A DNA stretch of 64,000 nucleotides, taken from Nocardioides ferulae. GTDB lineage: Bacteria > Actinomycetota > Actinomycetes > Propionibacteriales > Nocardioidaceae. The DNA lies in NCBI RefSeq assembly GCF_003660455.1, contig NZ_QZVR01000007.1, positions 215,360 to 279,359 on the forward strand, given 5' to 3'. Shown here piece by piece: positions 7,263 through 16,547 of the stretch. The translations under genes were made by a program, and so were the position numbers. The notes under the pieces are model-generated. The model was given only the letters and a program-made list of their open reading frames with translations. It did no database searches and had not been told where the DNA came from. Each line of letters opens with the position of its first letter. Position 1 is the stretch's first letter.

Positions 7263-8373
7263 GCCGGGCGACCGCCTGCTCGACCCGCTCGTCGGTGGCG
7301 GTGAACGCCACCCGCACGTGCTCGTGGCCGGCGCGGCCGTAGAACGCGCCCGGCGCGACCAGGATGCCGCGGTCGGCGAACCAGGAGACCGTGGTCCAGC
7401 AGTCCTCGCCGCGGGTGGCCCACAGATAGAGCGAGGCCTCGGAGTGGTCGATGCGGAAACCCGCCTCGGCCAAGGCCGGCAGCAGCCGCGCCCGCCGGGC
7501 GGCGTACCGGTCGTGCTGCTCGCGGGCGTGGTCGTCGTCGTCGAGGGCGGCGATCATCGCGGCCTGCTGGGGGCCCGGCATCTGCAGCCCGAGGTTCTTA
7601 CGGACGGCGAGCAGCTCGCCGACCAGAGCCGGGTCGCCGGCCACGAACGCGGTGCGATAGCCGGCCATGTTGGAGCGCTTCGAGAGCGAGTGCACCGAGA
7701 GGATGCCCTCGAGCGAGCCGCCGTTGGCCTGCGGGTGCAGCACCGACATCGGCCCCGGCTCCTCCCAGGCGCACTCGAGGTAGCACTCGTCGGAGACCAG
7801 GATCGTGCCGCGCTCACGGCACCAGTCGACGACCTTGCGCAGGTGCTCGACGGGCAGCACCTGGCCGGTCGGGTTCGACGGCGAGTTCAGCCACAGCAGC
7901 GCCGGCGCCTCGGGGCCCAGCGAGGTCAGCGAGTCGGTGGCGACCGCGCGGGCGCCGCACAGCGCCGCACCCACTTCGTACGTCGGGTAGGCCAGCGCCG
8001 GGTAGACGATCAGGTCGCCCGCACCGAGGCCGAGGTGACCGGGCATCGAGGCGATCAGCTCCTTGGAGCCGATCACCGGCAGCACCCCGTCGAGGCCGAG
8101 GCCCACCCCCTCGACACCGTGGTTGCGGGCCAGCCAGTCCAGGCATGCCTGGCGGGTGTCGGCGCGGCCGATCGTGAGCGGGTAGCCCGGGGAGTCGGCG
8201 TCGGCGCGCAGCGCGGCCTGCACCACCTCGGGGGTGGCGTCGACCGGGGTGCCGACCGAGAGGTCGACGATGCCGCCGGCGTGCGCGCGCGCCCGCTCGG
8301 CGTACGAGGTGAGCTTGTCCCAGGGGAAGTCCGGCAGCCGGCCTGAGACCGAAGGCCGAGACCGCCGAGACAC
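7252..8373 (-). CDS. dapC: N-succinyldiaminopimelate aminotransferase
   Basis: A PLP-dependent class I/II aminotransferase of about 373 residues that aminates N-succinyl-2-amino-6-ketopimelate in lysine/DAP synthesis. Visible are the substrate-arm start GRLPDFPWDKLTSYAERA, the NSPSNPTGQ block, and the PLP lysine in HSLSKRSNMAGYR. The GTG at 8371-8373 matches where homologues begin. It lies 5 bp behind fdxA in the same direction, the classic actinobacterial fdxA-dapC pair, and dapD is close by. Confidence 0.93.
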   Translation of the reverse strand: MSRRSRPSVSGRLPDFPWDKLTSYAERARAHAGGIVDLSVGTPVDATPEVVQAALRADADSPGYPLTIGRADTRQACLDWLARNHGVEGVGLGLDGVLPVIGSKELIASMPGHLGLGAGDLIVYPALAYPTYEVGAALCGARAVATDSLTSLGPEAPALLWLNSPSNPTGQVLPVEHLRKVVDWCRERGTILVSDECYLECAWEEPGPMSVLHPQANGGSLEGILSVHSLSKRSNMAGYRTAFVAGDPALVGELLAVRKNLGLQMPGPQQAAMIAALDDDDHAREQHDRYAARRARLLPALAEAGFRIDHSEASLYLWATRGEDCWTTVSWFADRGILVAPGAFYGRAGHEHVRVAFTATDERVEQAVARLNA

Positions 8374-8378
8374 AGGCG

Positions 8379-8708
8379 TCAGTGGTTGTCCTGGTTCTGC
8401 GGGGGCAGCGCCGCCACGAACGGGTGGTCCTTGTCGATCTCGCCCATCTTCGCCGCGCCGCCGGGCGAGCCGAGGTCGTCGAAGAAGTTCACGTTGGCGT
8501 CGTAGTAGTCCTTCCACTCCTCCGGCGTGTCGTCTTCGTAGAAGATCGCCTCGACCGGGCAGACCGGCTCGCAGGCGCCGCAGTCGACGCACTCGTCGGG
8601 GTGGATGTAGAGCATCCGCTTGCCCTCGTAGATGCAGTCGACGGGGCACTCGTCGACGCAGGCACGGTCCTTGACGTCGACACACGGCTGGGCGATGACG
8701 TAGGTCAC
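8379..8708 (-). CDS. fdxA: Seven-iron ferredoxin
   Basis: 109 residues. Cysteines at 9, 17, 21, 25, 40, 43, 46 and 50 form the 3Fe-4S/4Fe-4S pattern, including CVDCGACEPVCP. This is a low-potential electron carrier in the cytoplasm. The GTG start at 8706-8708 follows a near-perfect AGGAGG. The C-terminal extension with EEWKDYYDANVNFFDDLGSP is normal for actinobacterial FdxA. It is probably cotranscribed with dapC. Confidence 0.96.
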   Translation of the reverse strand: MTYVIAQPCVDVKDRACVDECPVDCIYEGKRMLYIHPDECVDCGACEPVCPVEAIFYEDDTPEEWKDYYDANVNFFDDLGSPGGAAKMGEIDKDHPFVAALPPQNQDNH

Positions 8709-8767
8709 CAGGTCCTCCTGAGAACGCGGGCGGGAGCGGGTGCTCACACGAACCCTAGTATCCCGAC

Positions 8768-9760
8768 ATGGCCGAGTTTCCGGTACCCGACATCCCTGAG
8801 ACCGAGACCCTCGGTGCGCACGGCCTCGGCCCGCACGTCGTCGGCCAGCGCGTCGTCGTACGCCGGGTGCTGCGGGGCGAGCGCGGACCGACCGGCGGGC
8901 CGGCGTTCACCGACCAGCTCGGGGTGTGCCTGGCCTGGGCGGACGGCTGGTGCGTGGTGCAGCCGGAGTCGGGCGACCCGGTGCGGATCGCGGTCGCCGA
9001 CATCGTCTCCGGCAAGCCGGTGCCGCCGCGGCCGGCGGTCCGGCACCGGGTGGGCCCGCGCGAGGCGCAACTGCGCGGCACGGCGCTGTTCCCCGACGTG
9101 GTGACCGAGCCGGTGGGCGACTGGCTGCTGCGCACCTGCCCCGGCGAGACGGCCCGGCGGGCCAACTCGGTGCTGGCGTTCGGGCCGCCGGGCCCGGAGG
9201 TGGAGCCGGCCTACGACCGGGTGGTCGCGCACTACCGGGCGACGACCGGCCGGCCGATCGCGGCGGTGCTGCCCGGCTCCGACGAGGAGGCACTGTTCCT
9301 CTCGCGCGGCTGGGTGGCTGAGAGCAGTGACGCCGACACGGTGTTCCAGATCGCCGGGGTGGCACGGGCGCTGCGGGCGGCTCGTCGTTCGGTGGTCGGG
9401 CGTGCCCCGGTGGTCGAGCTTGCCGAGACGCCGGCGGTCGCCCGCGCCCCGGTGGTCGAGCTTGCCGAGACCCCCCTGGTCCGCGCGACCATCCACCTCG
9501 ACGGCACCGAGGCCGCCTCCGGTGTCGCAGCGTACGCCGAGGACTGGGTGGGCTTCCGCAGCATCGTCGTCGACCCGGCGTACCGCCGTCGTGGCCTGGC
9601 TGTGGCGGTGATGGCGGAGCTGCTGGCGTGGGGGGCCGAGCTGGGGGCGACGACCGCCTATCTGCAGGTGCTCGGCGACAACGAGCCGGCGCTGGCGCTC
9701 TACGAGCGGCTGGGTTTCCGCGACCACCACCGCTACCGCTACCTGGCTCCGGACGACTAG
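8768..9760 (+). CDS. GNAT acetyltransferase with in-frame interspersed repeats
   Basis: 330 residues. The C-terminal third is a GNAT domain: FRSIVVDPAYRRRGLAVAVM gives motif A with the acetyl-CoA loop, and LGDNEPALALYERLGF gives motif B. The N-terminal part (about 1-195) is less conserved and may be a second, degenerate GNAT-like lobe. Residues about 214-236 come from two tandem copies of the interspersed repeat (VVELAETP twice, 42 bp apart). The substrate is unknown. The insertion lies between lobes, so function may be kept. Confidence 0.75.
   Translation: MAEFPVPDIPETETLGAHGLGPHVVGQRVVVRRVLRGERGPTGGPAFTDQLGVCLAWADGWCVVQPESGDPVRIAVADIVSGKPVPPRPAVRHRVGPREAQLRGTALFPDVVTEPVGDWLLRTCPGETARRANSVLAFGPPGPEVEPAYDRVVAHYRATTGRPIAAVLPGSDEEALFLSRGWVAESSDADTVFQIAGVARALRAARRSVVGRAPVVELAETPAVARAPVVELAETPLVRATIHLDGTEAASGVAAYAEDWVGFRSIVVDPAYRRRGLAVAVMAELLAWGAELGATTAYLQVLGDNEPALALYERLGFRDHHRYRYLAPDD
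9409..9472. repeat. Two tandem repeat copies inside the GNAT gene
   Basis: Copies at 9409-9430 and 9451-9472 share GGTGGTCGAGCTTGCCGAGA. The unit is 42 bp (14 codons) with flanking GCCC-GTGCCCC sequence also duplicated, and the frame is kept. A decayed start of a further unit is at 9391-9400. Confidence 0.9.
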
Positions 9761-9804
9761 ACCTCCCGACTAGACCTGAGGGCGAAAACCACGGGCGGAG
9801 ACGA

Positions 9805-9887
9805 CCTTCTCGAAGGAAAGTTGCGCAGCGGTGCAACCGGCACTGGGGCCTGGGCGTCAGTCCAGGGCTACGCACCTGTCGAGAAGG
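9805..9887 (+). promoter_or_regulatory. Candidate structured 5' leader that can mask the ribosome site
   Basis: CCTTCTCGA (9805-9813) is perfectly complementary to TCGAGAAGG (9879-9887), which overlaps the Shine-Dalgarno AAGGAG of the next gene. Between them are two small hairpins, GTTGC/GCAAC (9820-9824 with 9833-9837) and CCTGG/CCAGG (9849-9853 with 9862-9866), giving a three-way-junction shape. It matches no riboswitch class I can name. The pairing is seen; the regulatory role is inference. Confidence 0.4.
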
Positions 9888-9895
9888 AGAGAGCG

Positions 9896-11434
9896 ATGCA
9901 GCACGCCACCCTGCACCGTCCGTCGTCGTCCCGTCCCGGTCGGCTCGCCCCCGCGCGCCCCGTGCCGGCGGCCCGCGCCACGGCGCCCGCCGTCGTCCGC
10001 CGGCAGGGCCGGCCCTACCGGCTGCCGGAGGACCCGACCCCGCTGACCGCGGCGACCACCGACCCGGTGTCGCGGGTGGCGTGGCTGCTGGGCGCGTCGC
10101 GCACGCACGGCCCGGACGACCGGTTCGCGACCCGGGAGGGCTTCCTGCCGGCGCTGCAGGAGGAGGGCATCGCGGTCGACCCGACCCGGCTGAGCCGGTG
10201 GGAGTCGGGCCGCGCGCCGGTCCCGGTGGAGGCGCTGGCGGCGTACGAGCGGCTGCTGCGACTGCCGGCCGGGCGGCTGTCGGTCACGGCGACCGCGGCG
10301 CTGCTGAGCCAGGGTCGGGCGGGCGCGCTGGACGCGGAGGCCGAGGAGGCGCACCGGCGGTTGGACTCGCTGTTCGCTGCGACGCTGGGTGGCGACGCCG
10401 CCCCGCAGGCATGGTTGGACCTGGGCGAGGCAGTGACACGGGGGCCGCGGGTCTATCTGCTGCCGGAGACCTGGGCGCGCGTGTGCGACCTGCTGGCCGA
10501 CGAGCTGCTGACCGCGCGCGGGCTCGACCTGACCGCCCGCTTCGAGACGCTGCGGCTGCTGGTCGGGCACGGTCCGGCGACACGGCACGCGGTGAAGGCG
10601 ATCGGGCGGCTGGTGACCAGCCCGGACGCGGAGTTCGTGGTGCAGCCGCTGTCGCTGCTGCAGGCGGTCTCGGAGCCGCAGGCCGACGGGCTGCTGTTCA
10701 AGCTGCTCGGTGACGTGCCGGGGCACCGGCGGGCCGGGGCGGCGTGGGCGGTGTCGGCGCGGCTGGCGCAGGGCCGGATCGCCGAGGAGGACCTGCCCCG
10801 GGTGGCGGAGCTGGCGGTTCAGATGCTGCAGCGGGCGACCCGGCCGCTGCACCGGCTGGACGCGCTGGCGCTGCTGGCCCACCTGCCGGCTGAGCTGGCC
10901 AGCCTCGCGGGGCTGGACGAGTCCACGAGGACGTGGGTGTCGGGCTGCCACCGCAGCAAGGAGCTGCACGGCCTGGACGCCGCCCGCACGCTGTCGATGC
11001 GCATCGCGGAGCGGGTGCAGCTGGCGACGCCGTCGGTGCGCGCCGTGGAGCCGGACCGGATGCTGCAGCGGCTGGTGCGCGAGCTGCTGGCGCACACCTC
11101 GCCGGAGCGGCGCTACCAGGCCGCGGTGATGCTGGCGGCCAGCCCCTACCGCCCGCGGCTGGGCGACGAGCTGCTCGCCCTCGCGGCCACCACCCGCGAC
11201 GAGACGCTGGCCGCGACCGCGCTCACCGGCATGTTCCTGCTCGCCGACGAGGGCCACCGCGACCAGCTGCTCGAGCTGGGCCTGGGCGACCGGCCGGTGC
11301 CGGTGCGCGCTCTGGCGCTGATGGCGCTGGGACAGGTCTCCGGGGCGCTGTCGGACGCCGAGGTCTCGGCGCTGATGGCGGTCGCCGACGAGCCGGGGCT
11401 GGGGGTGGCGGCGCGGCGGGTGCTGGGTGGGTGA
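9896..11434 (+). CDS. Xre-like HTH protein with helical-repeat C-terminus (paralogue 1)
   Basis: 512 residues. After a basic low-complexity N-terminus, residues 40-120 form an HTH-like region (GRPYRLPEDPTPLT, WLLGASRTHG, then TRLSRWESGRAPVPVEAL). The rest is leucine/alanine-rich helical pairs resembling HEAT or ARM repeats (RRYQAAVMLAASPYRPRLGD, ALALMALGQV). The paralogue at 23514 has the same order, sharing RLPEDxxP and SRWESG. A DNA-binding protein with a protein- or ligand-binding scaffold is likely; no function is known to me. GAAGGAGAG precedes the ATG at 9896. Confidence 0.7.
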   Translation: MQHATLHRPSSSRPGRLAPARPVPAARATAPAVVRRQGRPYRLPEDPTPLTAATTDPVSRVAWLLGASRTHGPDDRFATREGFLPALQEEGIAVDPTRLSRWESGRAPVPVEALAAYERLLRLPAGRLSVTATAALLSQGRAGALDAEAEEAHRRLDSLFAATLGGDAAPQAWLDLGEAVTRGPRVYLLPETWARVCDLLADELLTARGLDLTARFETLRLLVGHGPATRHAVKAIGRLVTSPDAEFVVQPLSLLQAVSEPQADGLLFKLLGDVPGHRRAGAAWAVSARLAQGRIAEEDLPRVAELAVQMLQRATRPLHRLDALALLAHLPAELASLAGLDESTRTWVSGCHRSKELHGLDAARTLSMRIAERVQLATPSVRAVEPDRMLQRLVRELLAHTSPERRYQAAVMLAASPYRPRLGDELLALAATTRDETLAATALTGMFLLADEGHRDQLLELGLGDRPVPVRALALMALGQVSGALSDAEVSALMAVADEPGLGVAARRVLGG

Positions 11435-11481
11435 CCGGGCGGTTGGCCGGGGCAACCAGGGGGATGCTGGAATGGGGCACC

Positions 11482-11976
11482 ATGCGCAACCTGCTTCGAC
11501 TTCCTGCCGTGTCCCTGCTCGCTCTCACCCTGTTCGTGGGGTGCAGCGGCGACGACGAGAAGGAGCCTGAGGCCGATCCGTCGCCGACGGCCGAGGTTTC
11601 ACAGGAAGGCCCGGCTCCAGCCCAGGAGCGTGGGTGCAAGGTCGAGGTCGAGGTGACCGGCACCGTCGAGGCCTCCTGGACCGGAAAGGCGACTGTCCGC
11701 TTGTCCGAAGAGGAGCCAACGGCCATCTACCAGGCACAGGACGGAGAGTCGTCGATCGCGGTCTACTCGCCGCTGAACGACAACCCTGCCAGCGCGAATG
11801 TCACCGTGGGCGACTCCACTTTCACCACCCCGCTCGGCGACGACACCGGTCTCGAGGTGGCGGAGGATGGCTCCGGCGCGGCCGTCGCCGCCGACGCGAC
11901 CGGGATCGACGACAACCAGGTGCGCATCGACGCGGTGTTCGAGTGCGGCAAGCCTAAGAAGGGCAGCTCAGACTGA
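11482..11976 (+). CDS. Small secreted lipoprotein
   Basis: 164 residues. The N-terminus MRNLLRLPAVSLLALTLFVG ends in a lipobox with Cys21, so it should be lipid-anchored outside the membrane. An acidic/proline spacer (25-50) precedes a beta-rich domain with two further cysteines (CKVEVEV and FECGKP) that may form a disulphide. An in-frame ATG six codons upstream has its possible ribosome site too close. The fold is unrecognised. Confidence 0.75.
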   Translation: MRNLLRLPAVSLLALTLFVGCSGDDEKEPEADPSPTAEVSQEGPAPAQERGCKVEVEVTGTVEASWTGKATVRLSEEEPTAIYQAQDGESSIAVYSPLNDNPASANVTVGDSTFTTPLGDDTGLEVAEDGSGAAVAADATGIDDNQVRIDAVFECGKPKKGSSD

Positions 11977-12033
11977 GTAGCCACGGCAGCCGACGGGGCG
12001 AGAAACGATGCGCCGTGAGTCCCTTCTTGCCGC

Positions 12034-13779
12034 TCAGTTCCCCTTCGGCGGCTTGCAGATGATGGTGTCCGAGGGGATGTAGGTCGTATTGAAGACCTCC
12101 CGGTGGTGCACCTCGTCCTCGCCGTGCTCCCGGAAGACCCGGGTGACGTCGATGTCGAACCCGCCGTAGCCGGTGTTCGGCATGCAGTTCGGCGTGCGCA
12201 GCGTCTGGGTGCCGGGCGAGGTGAAGTTGTAGCGCTCACCGGTGATCGACTCGATGTCCCAGACCTTCGTGGAGTACATCGTGGCGATGACGGTGCCCTG
12301 CGAGCGGCCGGCGCTGGCTATCACCTCGGTGTCGATGAGGATGCCGTAGGGGGTGTCGTTCTTGAAGCGGAGGTCGACCGCGCCCCAGGCGACGGTCGCC
12401 TCGCGACCCACCGGGTAGCGGTCGATGTAGACTGAGTGCGGCTTGTGCTCGACGTCCTCGAGCCCGGCGAAGAAGGCGGCGTTGAACAGCGTGGTCGCCA
12501 TCTGCGAGACCCCACCGCCGAGGTCCTGCACGAAGACCCCGTTGCTGATGATCGTGCCGGTGGTGAAGCCGTTCTCGGCGGTCCGCTCGCCGACGGTGTC
12601 GTTGAGCGAGAACGTCTCCCCCGGCTTCAGCACGGTGCCGTCGATCAGCTCGGCCGCCCGGCCGATGTTCACGTCGCGGTAGGTCGCCGGCGGGTAGTAG
12701 GTGGTGAAGGTCGAGACCTCTTCGCGGATCTTGAGCTGCCGGGCCTCCTTGGTGGTGAAGTCGGCCTCGGCCACCGTGGCCTCGACCTTCATCTCGCGCT
12801 CGCCCTCCGGGCGGGTGACCAGCTCGAGGAGGGTGTCGGCGATGTCGGCCGGTCGGTAGGTCACGCCCGGCTTGGACGGGATCACCTTCGGCTTGCCGTC
12901 GACCAGCTCCACGGACGCGTCCACCGGAGCGCCCTCCTCGGCGACCGAGTCGTCGACCAGCGCACGGAGCCGTTTGCGCTTCAGCGAAGGCACCAACCCG
13001 CCATTGTCGGGCTTCAACGCGAGCGCCGGCGAGAACTGCTCGGGGGTGAGCCGCACCGGGGAGTCGCCGAAGCGCAGCGTGACGGCGCCGGAGATCGCCG
13101 GGTTGGCGAACTCGTCGACCGCCTTCCGCACGTCGGCCTCGTCGATCTCGGGGACCGCGTCGACCAGGTCGAGCGCGACGATGCGCTCCTCGCCCTCGGC
13201 GAGGAAGGCTGCGGTGAGCGCCTCGCGGGCGGCGTCCTGGTCGACCTCGAGCCCGAGTCGGGGGTCGGTGACCACGACGCGCGCGCCGTCGAAGCCGACA
13301 CGGCCGTCGCGAGCGGGGGTGCCGACCTGCTCGTCGAGCGTGTCGAGCGCGTCGGAGAGCGCGCGCTCGTCGACGGCCACGATGGCCTCGAGATCCTCAC
13401 CGTCGGTGAAGTGGTCCCACAGCCGGCGCGGGTCCCAGCTGCGTTCGCCGCCGGCCTCGGCGACGGAGCCCTCGTAGTCGACCTCCAGCCCGGCCTCGTC
13501 CGCGGTCAGCGCCACCCGCTCGCCGTCGACGTCGAGGATCATCGGCTGCTCGACCCGGTCCGCGAGGCCCCTGCGCAGCTTGGCCTCCGCCTTCTCCGGC
13601 GACAGGCCGCCGACGTCGACGCCGGAGATCGTGGTGCCCTCGGGCACGCCGTCACCGACCACGGCGTACGCCGTGCCCCATCCGCCGCCGACCAGGAGCA
13701 ACAGCAGGGCGATGACGAAGATGACGGCGCGCCCGCCCTCCTTCTCGGGGGCGGCGTCGTCGCTCTTCTTCTTCGTCAC
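12034..13779 (-). CDS. VanW family membrane-anchored protein
   Basis: 581 residues. Residues 17-41 form a transmembrane anchor. Two peptidoglycan-binding-like (YoaR-type) domains follow (about 50-330), then a VanW domain (about 365-500) with LKPGETFSLNDTVGERTAEN, IISNGVFVQDLGGGVSQMAT and HSVYIDRYPVGREATVAWG. The protein is extracytoplasmic and probably binds the cell wall; the VanW role in glycopeptide resistance clusters is not established. It is the last gene before a gap and reads away from the mshB pair. Confidence 0.88.
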   Translation of the reverse strand: MTKKKSDDAAPEKEGGRAVIFVIALLLLLVGGGWGTAYAVVGDGVPEGTTISGVDVGGLSPEKAEAKLRRGLADRVEQPMILDVDGERVALTADEAGLEVDYEGSVAEAGGERSWDPRRLWDHFTDGEDLEAIVAVDERALSDALDTLDEQVGTPARDGRVGFDGARVVVTDPRLGLEVDQDAAREALTAAFLAEGEERIVALDLVDAVPEIDEADVRKAVDEFANPAISGAVTLRFGDSPVRLTPEQFSPALALKPDNGGLVPSLKRKRLRALVDDSVAEEGAPVDASVELVDGKPKVIPSKPGVTYRPADIADTLLELVTRPEGEREMKVEATVAEADFTTKEARQLKIREEVSTFTTYYPPATYRDVNIGRAAELIDGTVLKPGETFSLNDTVGERTAENGFTTGTIISNGVFVQDLGGGVSQMATTLFNAAFFAGLEDVEHKPHSVYIDRYPVGREATVAWGAVDLRFKNDTPYGILIDTEVIASAGRSQGTVIATMYSTKVWDIESITGERYNFTSPGTQTLRTPNCMPNTGYGGFDIDVTRVFREHGEDEVHHREVFNTTYIPSDTIICKPPKGN

Positions 13780-13788
13780 GACGTCATC

Positions 13789-14151
13789 CTAGGAAGCGGG
13801 GGTGTCTGCGCCGGGCTGCACCCGCCGGGGGCGAGACGCGGTCACGATGCCGGCGACGGTGATCGCGACCGCGGCGGCGAGCAGGGTGTAGCCGCGCCAG
13901 TCGGCGGAGATCACATAGTCGCCCTCGGCGCGGGGGGTGGTCAGCCAGGCGACCATGCTCGCCCAGCCCAGCGCAAACGCGAGCCGGGTCCACCACCCGC
14001 GCGGCAAGGCATAGACCGGCACCAGCGTGGCGGCGATCGCGAGCGGCAGCCCCCAGTCGAGGGCGTGGACTGCGGTGGCGGCGACCCCGACCGCGGCGCC
14101 GAGCAGGAGCAGGCCGGCCGCGCAGACGCCGTGGAGGAGGGCTCGCCCCAC
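13789..14151 (-). CDS. Small four-helix membrane protein downstream of mshB
   Basis: 120 residues with about four hydrophobic segments (VCAAGLLLLGAAVGVAATAV, LAIAATLVPVYALP, AFALGWASMVAWL, YTLLAAAVAITVAGIV). This small protein often sits directly after mshB in actinobacteria (DUF6113-like); its role is unknown. The GTG at 14149-14151 follows the mshB stop by a single base, so translation is coupled. Confidence 0.75.
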   Translation of the reverse strand: MGRALLHGVCAAGLLLLGAAVGVAATAVHALDWGLPLAIAATLVPVYALPRGWWTRLAFALGWASMVAWLTTPRAEGDYVISADWRGYTLLAAAVAITVAGIVTASRPRRVQPGADTPAS

Positions 14152-14152
14152 C

Positions 14153-15061
14153 TCAGAGGCCGGCGAAGAGGTCGGTCTCGAGACCGTCGGGGCCGAGCGG
14201 GCCGAGCTCACCCTTGGCGATCCGGTAGAACTCCAGGCCCCAGGCGGTGCTGCCGACGTTGTTGGAGAGCGCGAAGAACGGTCCGTCGGTGGTGATCTGG
14301 GTGGCGTGGGCGCGCATGGCGGCCATCTTCTGCTCGAAGTAGTCGGTGGCGTCGACGCCGGCGGCGAGGTCCTCGTCGGCGGTGACGAACGGCGGCAGCG
14401 GGCCGTCGGGGTCCATGCCCTCGAAGGTGGTGGTGTCGCCCGACTCACGAAGCTTGCGCAGTCCGTCGCGCATCCGGCTCTCGCTCATCGCGCTCCAGTA
14501 GATCTTGGCGATCTCCCAGGCCTCGCCGAGGTCGCGGCGGTACGACGGCACGGCGGCCAGCGAGGCGGCGTACATCGCGACCCGGTGGGCCTGGATGTGG
14601 TCGGGGTGGCCGTAGCCGCCGAACTGGTCGTAGGTGACCAGCACCTGCGGCCGGACCTCGCGGATGATCTCGACCAGATGGTCGGAGGCCTCGGTGAGGT
14701 CGGCGCGCCAGAAGGCGTTCTCGTGGATGTCGTCGGCGGCGACGGCGTGTCCGTCCTCGTGCCACTTCATGCCGGAGTCGCGGTAGCGCCCGAAGCCGCC
14801 GAGGAAGCGGTGGTCGGTGACACCGAGCGCGGCCATGGCCTCGGCCAGCTCGCCGCGACGGTGCTCGCCGAGCCCGTCGTCGCGGTCGGCGGCCAGGTGC
14901 TCGAGCTCGGGCACCAGGATCTCGCCCATCTCACCGGCGGTGCAGGTGACCAGCGTGACCTGGCGCCCCTCGGCGGCGTACTTCGCCATGGTCGCGCCGT
15001 TGCCGATGGTCTCGTCGTCGGGGTGGGCGTGCACGAGCAGCAGCCGCTGGTCAGAGGTCAT
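14153..15061 (-). CDS. mshB: Mycothiol biosynthesis deacetylase
   Basis: N-acetyl-1-D-myo-inositol-2-amino-2-deoxy-alpha-D-glucopyranoside deacetylase, the second step to mycothiol. 302 residues. Zinc-site motifs are HAHPDDE (His13, Asp16) near the N-terminus and [13 protein letters not shown] mid-protein, as in known MshB. The ATG at 15059-15061 is 7 nt downstream of a minus-strand TAGGCT, so it is likely leaderless. This gene marks the host as a mycothiol-producing actinobacterium. Confidence 0.93.
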   Translation of the reverse strand: MTSDQRLLLVHAHPDDETIGNGATMAKYAAEGRQVTLVTCTAGEMGEILVPELEHLAADRDDGLGEHRRGELAEAMAALGVTDHRFLGGFGRYRDSGMKWHEDGHAVAADDIHENAFWRADLTEASDHLVEIIREVRPQVLVTYDQFGGYGHPDHIQAHRVAMYAASLAAVPSYRRDLGEAWEIAKIYWSAMSESRMRDGLRKLRESGDTTTFEGMDPDGPLPPFVTADEDLAAGVDATDYFEQKMAAMRAHATQITTDGPFFALSNNVGSTAWGLEFYRIAKGELGPLGPDGLETDLFAGL

Positions 15062-15087
15062 GAGCCAGAGCCTATCGACCCCACCCG

Positions 15088-15122
15088 GTGGTCGAGTCGC
15101 CGAGAACGCCTCGACAACCACC
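15088..15122. repeat. Interspersed repeat with inverted partner
   Basis: GGTGGTCGAGTCGCCGAGA followed by CTCGACAACCACC. The ends GGTGGT-CGAG and CTCG-ACCACC can pair. It sits between the divergent mshB and DUF222 genes and is a shortened variant of the 22-bp family. Confidence 0.65.
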
Positions 15123-15167
15123 GCGAACCCCTTCCGCCACCTGCCCGGGTGAGGTAGAATCGAACAC

Positions 15168-16547
15168 ATGCTCGAAATCAGCGCAATCATACGCTCGGTG
15201 GCCACCACCACCGGCTCGCTTGCGCGCCTCGGCACCCCCGACGAAAACCTCACCGACGCCGAGCGCATCGATGCGATCCGCCGTCTCGACGACCTCAAGG
15301 CCGCGGCCACGGCCGCGCAGGCCCGGCTGACTGACGGGTTCGTCGCTTCCCAGCGCGAGCGGCACCTGGCCGCCGGCCGCAACCCGCGCCACCAGGACGA
15401 GGGCCTCCCGCAACAGGTCGGCTGGGCGCACCGCGAGTCCCCGCACCGCGGCGGCCAGTTGATCGCCCTGGCCCGCGTGCTGGTGCACGAGATGCCGGCC
15501 ACGCTGGCGGCGATGACCGAGGGTTGGCTCTCCCAGCGCCGCGCCGAGGCGCTGGTGCGCGAGACCGCCTGCCTCTCCCTCGACGACCGGCGCACGGTCG
15601 ACCGCGTCCTCGCCGGCGACCGGGCGCGCATCGAGTCGCTCTCCTACCGCCAGCTCGAAGCGGAGGCCAAGCGCTTGGCCGCGACGCTCGACGCCGAGGC
15701 CGTGGTCGCCCGGGCCCGCAAGGCCGAGGCCGACCGGCGGGTCAGCATCCGCCCGGCCCCCGACACCATGGTCTGGGTCGGCGCGCTGCTACCGGTGAAG
15801 CAGGGCGTCGCTGCCTACGCGGCGCTCAAGGCCTACGCCGACCGTGGGCGGGCCGACGGCGACGACCGCTCACAGCACCAGCTGATGGCCGACGAGTTCG
15901 TCGCCCGGCTGACCGGTGTGAAGACGGCCGGTCAGATCCCCGTCACGGTCGGTCTCGTGATGACCGACCGAGCCCTGCTGCACCGTGACGACGAGCCGGC
16001 AGAGATCGAGGGCTACGGCCCGGTTCCGGCCGAGTGGGCCCGGGATCTGCTGGTCGACACCCTCGAGGCCCAAGGGGTCGGCGACGACGTCCTGGCGTGG
16101 ATGCGCCGCCTCTACACCCACCCCACCACCGGCGAGCTCGTCTCGATGGACTCGGTGCAGCGGGCGTTCACCGGCGCGCTGGCGCGCTACCTGGGCCTGC
16201 GCGACGGCGGCATCTGCCGCAACGCCTTCTGCGGCGCCCCGATCCGCCACGTCGACCACGTCCGACGTGTGGCAGACGGTGGCGCCACGACCGGACCGAA
16301 CGGGCAGGGTCTCTGCGAGGCGTGCAACTACGCCAAGGAGGCCCCCGGCTGGTCCACCCGGGTGGTCATCGACCACCTGGGCCGCCACGTCGTCGAGACG
16401 ACGACCCCGACCGGCCACACCTACCGCTCCCCCGCCCCGGCACTGCCGGGCCACTCCCCACCGCCCTGGCGAGGCAGGGTGGTCGAGTTCGAGGGCGGCA
16501 TCGCCCGCGAGGTCGAGCCGGGCGTCTACGAGCTCACGGCCGCTTGA
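15168..16547 (+). CDS. DUF222 and HNH endonuclease domain protein (13E12 family)
   Basis: 459 residues. The first 330 residues match the DUF222 helical domain common in actinobacterial multicopy families. The C-terminus carries an HNH nuclease with zinc cysteines: [20 protein letters not shown], then [16 protein letters not shown]. It is probably a DNA nuclease; the biological role is unknown. TAGAAT at 15155-15160 lies 7 nt before the ATG and there is no ribosome site, so it is likely leaderless. Confidence 0.88.
   Translation: MLEISAIIRSVATTTGSLARLGTPDENLTDAERIDAIRRLDDLKAAATAAQARLTDGFVASQRERHLAAGRNPRHQDEGLPQQVGWAHRESPHRGGQLIALARVLVHEMPATLAAMTEGWLSQRRAEALVRETACLSLDDRRTVDRVLAGDRARIESLSYRQLEAEAKRLAATLDAEAVVARARKAEADRRVSIRPAPDTMVWVGALLPVKQGVAAYAALKAYADRGRADGDDRSQHQLMADEFVARLTGVKTAGQIPVTVGLVMTDRALLHRDDEPAEIEGYGPVPAEWARDLLVDTLEAQGVGDDVLAWMRRLYTHPTTGELVSMDSVQRAFTGALARYLGLRDGGICRNAFCGAPIRHVDHVRRVADGGATTGPNGQGLCEACNYAKEAPGWSTRVVIDHLGRHVVETTTPTGHTYRSPAPALPGHSPPPWRGRVVEFEGGIAREVEPGVYELTAA

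Noticed and set aside
9409..9472. CRISPR-like direct repeats
   Set aside because: Only two units, no regular spacers, and they lie in frame in a gene.
9805..9887. Assignment of the leader to a known riboswitch class
   Set aside because: Neither c-di-GMP, c-di-AMP nor SAM core sequences are present, so it is listed only as an unnamed structure.
15168..16547. Group II intron or homing endonuclease
   Set aside because: The HNH domain is joined to DUF222, a standard actinobacterial family. There is no intron sequence or interrupted gene.
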